Notes under the pieces: model-generated
Databases searched by the model: none
Seen by the model: the letters and a program-made list of their open reading frames with translations, nothing else
What the model was told of the DNA's origin: nothing
NCBI GenBank assembly: GCA_030837305.1
Contig: JAUPKT010000556.1
Coordinates: 1-6,080 of the forward strand
DNA: 6,080 nucleotides
Origin: Thermodesulfobacteriota bacterium
Lineage (GTDB): Bacteria; Desulfobacterota; Desulfomonilia; Desulfomonilales; Desulfomonilaceae
Reading direction: 5' to 3'
Program-made: the position numbers and the translations under genes
Part shown: one piece after another, positions 1-4,463 of the stretch
How the letters are laid out: every line of letters starts with the position of its first letter
Position numbering within the stretch: the stretch's first letter is position 1

Positions 1-1201
1 CGGCAACCGGTTCGCCGGTTTCGTCCAGAACGGTTGCCTCAACTCCGGGGAAAGCCCTCCCCATACTGCCGGGCTTGATGTTCATGAAAGGAAAATTCGC
101 GACACAGATCATGCCGGTTTCGCTCATCCACCATGTATCATGTGGTGGACGCCCCACTACCTGCTTTGCCCAGAAGATCAATTCAGGAGACAAATGCTCG
201 CCGACAGAAGCTATATGTCGTAAGCTTGACAGATCGTACCTGCCCGGCAAATCGTCACCGGCAACCTGTAGTCTCGAAAGAGTCCTCGGGGTCGTATACC
301 ACGATGACACCCGATGACGTTCCAATGTCCTGTACCACGTGGACGCGGAAAAATCGTCGGCCTGTATAACGCTGACCGCCCCGCAAAGCCAGGGTGCGAA
401 AGCACCATAAACAGTCCCGGTGACCCAGCCGGGGTCGGCATCCGTCCACAGCCTATCACCGGCTCTTAGGTTGAGCACATAGCGAGCTGTGGCAAGATGG
501 CCCAACATGTCTTGGTGAGCATGGACAACGCCTTTGGGAGGACCGTGCGACCCTGAAGTGTATACGAGATATAAAGGAGAAGCCGGCTTCAGCCATCTCG
601 TGATGGTCTTGGCCGGATAAGAAGCCAAAGATTCCCCCACCAATTTCTCCCCCGGAAAATTGCCCAACAGTGGAGGCTCCAAAAAGAAAACGTGCTCTAA
701 GGAGGCCACGGCACGTTGCGGCAGTACATCCGCGATGTTCGGGTGAGTAATGATTCCCTTCGGGCGCGCATTTCTGATCCGTGCCTCAAGCTCATCCGTA
801 CTGAGATTGGCGTACAGGGGGGAAAATATTACACCAAGCCGTGCGCACGCCACCATGATGAAATAAATGTCCGCGCAAGGCGGCAGGAATATGAAGAGCC
901 GATCCCCCAGAAAAAATCCGTGTTCCGTAAGTAAGTTTGCCCATCGAGACGATGTTTCTCGTATTTCCAGAAAGGAATATTCTCTTGCCGCACCGGCCTT
1001 CTCGAACACCAGGGCAGTGCGGTCACGAACGTCCCGGTTTGCAGCCCACTTATCTATGGCTTCGTGGGCGATGTTGACGTTGCCTGTTTGCTGCCAGGTA
1101 AATTCCTTTTCAAGATCTTTCCAAGAGAAAGTCCGGGCAAAGAACCCGTAGGACTCAACGTCCGGGTTGGTATTTTGAGCTGGGATTACGGTCTTAATCA
1201 T
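1..1201 (-). CDS. acsA: Acetate--CoA ligase (AcsA-type acetyl-CoA synthetase), C-terminus beyond window edge
   Basis: AMP-forming acyl-CoA synthetase that would convert acetate, ATP and CoA to acetyl-CoA, AMP and PPi in the cytoplasm. The minus-strand frame is open from ATG at 1201 to base 1, giving 400 residues without a stop. What is visible: an N-terminal ACS-type region (FTWQQTG near 34-40, NIAHEAIDKW at 43-52), the P-loop A3 motif YTSGSHGPPKG (214-224), the ACS-typical block DADPGWVTGTVYG (254-266), motif A4 SVGEHLSP (332-339) and motif A5 DTWWMSETG (355-363). The Trp pair in A5 is the family hallmark of small acyl substrates such as acetate or propionate. Bacillus AcsA is about 570 residues, so roughly 170 are missing, including the C-terminal domain with the lysine that is acetylated in this family. 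Oddities are His219 in the P-loop, where Thr is usual, and His336 in A4, where Pro is usual. No strong Shine-Dalgarno precedes ATG 1201, but the N-terminus aligns well with AcsA. Propionate or another short acyl substrate is possible. Confidence 0.92.
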   Translation of the reverse strand, partial: MIKTVIPAQNTNPDVESYGFFARTFSWKDLEKEFTWQQTGNVNIAHEAIDKWAANRDVRDRTALVFEKAGAAREYSFLEIRETSSRWANLLTEHGFFLGDRLFIFLPPCADIYFIMVACARLGVIFSPLYANLSTDELEARIRNARPKGIITHPNIADVLPQRAVASLEHVFFLEPPLLGNFPGEKLVGESLASYPAKTITRWLKPASPLYLVYTSGSHGPPKGVVHAHQDMLGHLATARYVLNLRAGDRLWTDADPGWVTGTVYGAFAPWLCGAVSVIQADDFSASTWYRTLERHRVSSWYTTPRTLSRLQVAGDDLPGRYDLSSLRHIASVGEHLSPELIFWAKQVVGRPPHDTWWMSETGMICVANFPFMNIKPGSMGRAFPGVEATVLDETGEPVA

Positions 1202-1274
1202 ACGGTTCTAACCAAAAAAATGGGATTTGGGTAATTGTCCATGCATAAATGTGTTGATGGATGTGAGGACCAAT
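1202..1274. other. Intergenic gap between deacetylase and ligase genes
   Basis: This 73-base spacer separates two co-directional minus-strand genes. It contains a run of seven T on the minus strand (1214-1220), but no GC-rich stem precedes it, so I do not call a terminator and read-through from the deacetylase gene is plausible. I found no convincing -35/-10 pair for a separate ligase promoter and no clear purine-rich ribosome binding site. A short inverted repeat lies next to the ligase start and is listed separately. Confidence 0.5.
1204..1213. repeat. Short inverted repeat GGTT-CT-AACC in ligase leader
   Basis: Perfect 4-base arms with a 2-base centre lie two bases upstream of the ligase start codon, where a ribosome binding site would normally sit. 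It could be a small operator or a weak hairpin affecting translation. With arms this short it may also be chance. Confidence 0.2.
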
Positions 1275-2315
1275 TCACTCAGTCCAAACTCGAAAGTTCT
1301 TATGAATGCCCACAGTTTTTTGTGCAAGCTCAACAGCTCTGGGATTCGACGGGATGTTGACCGGTTTTTTCTTCCCTTTGAAAGTCAGGGCGGAGAGAAC
1401 TTGCCGAACCGAAGCAGCCAGAGCCGCAGGATCATAGCCTCCTTCAAGCGCCATCAGTATGGGAGGTCGTCGTACATCATCCCGCAGTTCCAAAATCATC
1501 TCGGTCAGCACCCCAAAAGCATTCTCGGTGACTTGGGTTCTCCCCAGGGGGTCGCGCCAGTGAGCATCGAATCCTGCGGCTATCATGATCATTTCCGGAT
1601 TATAATTCCTCAATATAGGACCGAGCAACTTTCGATACAGACTGGTCAATTCTTCATCTGATACGTCTTTGGAAATCGGAACATTCACCGTGTATCCGAG
1701 CCCCTCTCCTTTGCCCACCTCATCCCAATCTCCACTGTACGGATACCAACCCTTGTAATGAGTAGACAGATAGAAGACTTCCTTCCTGTCATAGAAAAGC
1801 TCCTGAAGCCCGTTACCATGATGGATGTCCCAGTCGATGATCAGTATGCGCTGCAAGCCATGTCTCTCTATAGCATACGTAGCAGTTATCCCAAGGTTGT
1901 TAAAGATACAAAAGCCGCCGGCTCCTTTGCGCGTTGCATGGTGACCGGGCGGCCTCACGAGACACACGCACGCATCGCACCTCCGTGAAAGGAGAGAATG
2001 AAAGGCCCTAATGCAGCCGCCAACAGCCAGCCAAGCGGAAACGTACGTCTGTGTACCCGCAGGAGTATCCTGGGCCAGGTGAGTAACCTCCCGCTCGGGG
2101 GTTCTCAAAAGTTTTCTGATGTATGCCGGACTATGGACAAGCTCCAACTGTTCAAGTGTTGCGGGCTCCGGTTCGATTGCAATGAGTCCGTCGGCAAAAT
2201 CTTTGTCCAGCATTCGGTAGACAGCTTTGAGCCGAGCAGCTCTTTCCGGATGCGTGACACCGGTCTGATGGACAAAATATCGATCGTCTCTTACTATCCC
2301 TACTCTCAGCTCCAT
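1275..2315 (-). CDS. Histone deacetylase family protein (class II-like zinc amidohydrolase)
   Basis: 346-residue Zn-dependent deacetylase of the HDAC / AcuC / acetylpolyamine amidohydrolase superfamily, cytoplasmic, with no signal peptide. Visible motifs in order: the N-terminal THPERAARL (21-29); RPPGHHA with the paired catalytic histidines 125-126; GFCIFNN (134-140); DWDIHHGNG with zinc ligands Asp163 and His165 (161-169); the class II-like STHYKGWYPYSG (184-195) followed by GEGLGYTVNVP (203-213); AGFDAH with zinc ligand Asp250 (247-252); and LEGGYDP with catalytic Tyr294 (290-296). All expected catalytic residues are present and the length is normal. ATG 2315 is chosen because it begins right before the conserved N-terminus; its ribosome binding site is weak (GAG about 5 bases upstream). 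It lies 73 bases upstream of the acetate--CoA ligase on the same strand, so removing acetyl groups from that ligase, as AcuC does in Bacillus, is the attractive role. The sequence is closer to class II enzymes than to Bacillus AcuC, so polyamine or other acyl-lysine substrates remain possible. Confidence 0.93.
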   Translation of the reverse strand: MELRVGIVRDDRYFVHQTGVTHPERAARLKAVYRMLDKDFADGLIAIEPEPATLEQLELVHSPAYIRKLLRTPEREVTHLAQDTPAGTQTYVSAWLAVGGCIRAFHSLLSRRCDACVCLVRPPGHHATRKGAGGFCIFNNLGITATYAIERHGLQRILIIDWDIHHGNGLQELFYDRKEVFYLSTHYKGWYPYSGDWDEVGKGEGLGYTVNVPISKDVSDEELTSLYRKLLGPILRNYNPEMIMIAAGFDAHWRDPLGRTQVTENAFGVLTEMILELRDDVRRPPILMALEGGYDPAALAASVRQVLSALTFKGKKKPVNIPSNPRAVELAQKTVGIHKNFRVWTE

Positions 2316-2413
2316 ATCATCTCGTGCACACAGAGCATCCGCGCTCCGTTATGAAAATGTCCTTGAAGAGGAAAAGATTGCAACGCACAATACAACTCTC
2401 TCTTGTTTAGCCG

Positions 2414-2419
2414 TATAAT
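2414..2419 (+). promoter_or_regulatory. Candidate -10 box TATAAT for the regulator pair
   Basis: A perfect match to the sigma-70 -10 consensus, which would start transcription near 2426 and give a leader of about 70 bases. The hexamer 17 bases upstream (TACAAC, 2391-2396) matches TTGACA poorly, and there is no extended -10 TG, so an activator would be needed if this is real. The -10 sits inside a near-palindrome, GTAT-A-ATAC (2413-2421), whose other strand reads TATTAT. A minus-strand -10 is therefore also possible, again without a good -35. Confidence 0.35.
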
Positions 2420-2485
2420 ACCACACCGTGCGAAGGATTTGTTTTAGACCTGAGACAGTTTCTGGCCCATACCGCAATGCTCCTT

Positions 2486-2490
2486 GGAGG
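2486..2490 (+). promoter_or_regulatory. Ribosome binding site GGAGG that fixes the first regulator start
   Basis: GGAGG lies 4 bases before ATG 2495. An in-frame ATG at 2477 lies upstream of this site and has no such site of its own, so 2495 is the better start. The second paralogue has the same GGAGG-to-ATG spacing. Confidence 0.75.
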
Positions 2491-2494
2491 TAGC

Positions 2495-4423
2495 ATGGTT
2501 TTGGAAAGTCTCGCCGTTTCACCCAAAGTGATCGTGCAATTCCTGGCCAAGACTTTGCCCTTCAGAACACTTCCTCATTCTTCTCTCGAACAACTCGCCA
2601 AAGCGTGCCTCGTTGAATATTTTCCCCGGGAAACGGTTATATTCCGACAGGATGTCTCGGACATCGCTTACTTATATCTCATCCAAAAGGGTGGGGTGAA
2701 GGTATTCAGGAGAAATCAAGACGCTCAAGAGACATTAATGGAAATGTGCAGCGCGGGCGGCGCTTTCGGCGCGCATTCCTTATTCCGGGGAACGCGGTCT
2801 GATGTTTCTGTGCAGGCCTATGAGGATACGTACTGTTTCCTTCTCGAAAAAACCGTCTTTTTTTCCCTGGTGGAAAAGCATTCCCGTTTTGCTCAGTTCT
2901 ACCTCGAGAATCTCTCGGAAGATTTCACTTCCCAGGCCTACGGCGAACTCAGGAGGGACAGGCTGAAGCTCAGGGACCAGAGCTTCCTCCATCTGTTTAA
3001 ATCACGGGTTCGTTCGCTCGTGAGGGTTGAGCCCGTGATGATAAACACCGGCGCTACAATCCTTGAGGCCGGTTCTAAAATGGACGAATTTGGCATCGGA
3101 TCGCTCTTAGTACGAAATCCCGACGGCACTGTCGAAGGAATCATCACTGATCAGGATTTGCGGACCAAAGTAGTCGCCCAGGGCATGGACTACGGAGAGA
3201 CGGTGGATACAATCATGACCTCTCCAATCTACACCGTACCTGCAGATGTTCCATGCTTCGAGGCACTCCTGGAATTCGTAAGGAAAGGCGTTGACCACTT
3301 AGTCGTAGAACAGAATGAACAAATCCTGGGCGTAGTGACGGCGCGGGATGTCATGATTCATCAGGGCACGTGGCCCATTTACCTCTTTCGGGAAATTGCC
3401 TCCCAAAAAAAGGTTGAAGGGCTCCATGACTTGTCTCGGCGAATCCCCATGGCAATCAGGACAATGATCGAAGAGGGAGCCAGGGCATCAAATGTCTCGC
3501 GAGTAATAACTCTGATGGCAGACAGCGTCCTCAAGCGTCTCATGGACCTGCTGGTTCAAGAACTGGGCTCAGCACCGGTTGACTTTTGCTGGCTGTCCTT
3601 GGGCGTTGACGGACGCCGGGAGCAGACGCTGGGTCTGCACCCTGAAAATGCATTGGTTTATCAAGATCCGGGAGAAAAGGATCGCCGTCTGGAGGCAGAG
3701 GCCTATTTCGAGTGTCTGTCATCTGAGGCTGATGCGCACCTCAAAGCCTGCCGATTTCAAGATATCCAGGAACTCGTCTCTCCATCCAACCCATGTTGGA
3801 GAAAGCCATATCCAGTCTGGGAGAATTATTTCGAACAATGGATCTCGGCACTCGACCCCGAGGAAGCAATCTCAGCCACTAATTTTCTGGATTTTCGCCC
3901 AACCTATGGCGAAGAATCACTGGCAGCAGCCCTGAGAAGAGGGTGCTTCTCCAAAATTAGCCGGCAGCCCATGTTTCTTGCACACTTGGCAGCCGATTGC
4001 CTTGCCAATCAGCCCCCCTTGTCTTTTTACGGAGATGTCGTGATCGGTACGAATGGAAAGCGTACACACCGCGTGGACCTCGCGAGACAGGGCCTGTGGC
4101 CGTTTGTCGATGTGGCTCGCTTGATGGCCCTGCGTTGTGGGATTTCAGAAACAAATACCGTTACGCGATTTGAACTCCTGGCCCAAGAAGGCAAGATTTC
4201 AATGGAATTGTGTTCTGATGCCAGGGAGGCATACGAGTTCGTCGTGCAGTTGAACCTCGTGCATCAGCTGCGGCTCTTTGAAAAAGGTTCCGAAGTGAAT
4301 AGCTACATAGATGCCGGCAATCTGTCTGACTTGGAGCGGAAGATATTGAAGGAGACATTTTGCGTCATCAATGCCCTATTGGACATGGTGAGGCAGGAAT
4401 TCTCGTTTTTCATACGACAATGA
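2495..4423 (+). CDS. cNMP-binding-like/CBS/DUF294 signalling protein with degenerate nucleotidyltransferase motif
   Basis: 642-residue cytoplasmic protein of the cNMP-CBS-DUF294 family (putative GlnD-like nucleotidyltransferase signal transducers). Domains: a cyclic-nucleotide-binding-like fold (about 15-140); CBS1 (about 177-233, with GIITDQDLR at 215-223) and CBS2 (about 236-290, with GVVTARD at 279-285), both keeping the ligand-type G-h-x-T-x-x-D pattern; the DUF294 nucleotidyltransferase region (about 310-480); and a helical DUF294_C region (about 485-640, with GLWPFVDVARLMAL at 533-546). The nucleotidyltransferase signature reads GVDGRREQT (370-378) and then LHPENAL (381-387). The family form is GSxGRREQT then TDQDNAL, so both catalytic Asp are lost, while Asp466 in LDFRP is kept. 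A second signature around 420-436 is also eroded, and the cNMP cassette has FGA (91-93) where FGE is usual. The frame is intact and full length, so this looks like a functional pseudoenzyme rather than a decayed gene. A tandem paralogue follows after a 40-base gap, probably in one operon. The target is unknown; the neighbouring ligase and deacetylase suggest acetate metabolism. Confidence 0.9.
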   Translation: MVLESLAVSPKVIVQFLAKTLPFRTLPHSSLEQLAKACLVEYFPRETVIFRQDVSDIAYLYLIQKGGVKVFRRNQDAQETLMEMCSAGGAFGAHSLFRGTRSDVSVQAYEDTYCFLLEKTVFFSLVEKHSRFAQFYLENLSEDFTSQAYGELRRDRLKLRDQSFLHLFKSRVRSLVRVEPVMINTGATILEAGSKMDEFGIGSLLVRNPDGTVEGIITDQDLRTKVVAQGMDYGETVDTIMTSPIYTVPADVPCFEALLEFVRKGVDHLVVEQNEQILGVVTARDVMIHQGTWPIYLFREIASQKKVEGLHDLSRRIPMAIRTMIEEGARASNVSRVITLMADSVLKRLMDLLVQELGSAPVDFCWLSLGVDGRREQTLGLHPENALVYQDPGEKDRRLEAEAYFECLSSEADAHLKACRFQDIQELVSPSNPCWRKPYPVWENYFEQWISALDPEEAISATNFLDFRPTYGEESLAAALRRGCFSKISRQPMFLAHLAADCLANQPPLSFYGDVVIGTNGKRTHRVDLARQGLWPFVDVARLMALRCGISETNTVTRFELLAQEGKISMELCSDAREAYEFVVQLNLVHQLRLFEKGSEVNSYIDAGNLSDLERKILKETFCVINALLDMVRQEFSFFIRQ

Positions 4424-4452
4424 CAAAATGAACTTCAGTTTTCAGATTGTGT

Positions 4453-4459
4453 AAGGAGG
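4453..4459 (+). promoter_or_regulatory. Strong ribosome binding site AAGGAGG for the second regulator
   Basis: AAGGAGG ends 4 bases before ATG 4464. The 40-base gap after the first regulator's stop codon has no hairpin or T-run, so the two genes are probably translated from one transcript. Confidence 0.8.
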
Positions 4460-4463
4460 CGCC

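Larger units (their letters stand above)
2316..2494. promoter_or_regulatory. Divergent intergenic regulatory region
   Basis: These 179 bases separate the minus-strand deacetylase-ligase pair from the plus-strand regulator pair, so promoters for both directions should be here. Apart from the TATAAT at 2414-2419 the region shows no clear operator. Minor elements are a GAGC/GCTC inverted repeat around 2333-2346 near the deacetylase start and a TTGCAA at 2378-2383 that is not at promoter spacing from any good -10 box. Shared control of the two pairs is an inference from the divergent layout. Confidence 0.6.

Noticed and set aside
1214..1220. T-run on the minus strand as a terminator between deacetylase and ligase
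   Set aside because: No GC-rich stem precedes it.
1227..1661. Plus-strand open frame of 144 codons
   Set aside because: It lies almost wholly antisense to the deacetylase gene, whose protein has all HDAC motifs. The plus-strand product has no recognisable domain and no good ribosome binding site.
1998..2354. Plus-strand open frame of 118 codons
   Set aside because: Antisense to the N-terminal part of the deacetylase and its leader; composition looks like a shadow frame and no motif is visible.
2378..2383. TTGCAA as the -35 box for the TATAAT at 2414
   Set aside because: The spacing is 30 bases, far from the usual 16-19.
2477..2494. Upstream in-frame ATG for the first regulator
   Set aside because: The GGAGG at 2486-2490 lies after this ATG and is placed for ATG 2495; the extra residues match no family feature.
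3626..3650. Frameshift as the cause of the missing D-Q-D motif
   Set aside because: GRREQT before and NAL(V)Y after are in the same frame, and neither alternative frame across this stretch encodes D-Q-D, so these are substitutions.
3579..3935. Plus-strand open frame of 118 codons in another frame
   Set aside because: Fully inside the first regulator, where the main frame encodes conserved DUF294 sequence.
4428..4454. Eight-codon frame between the two regulators
   Set aside because: It has no ribosome binding site of its own and its stop merges with the AAGGAGG of the next gene; such a short frame is expected by chance.
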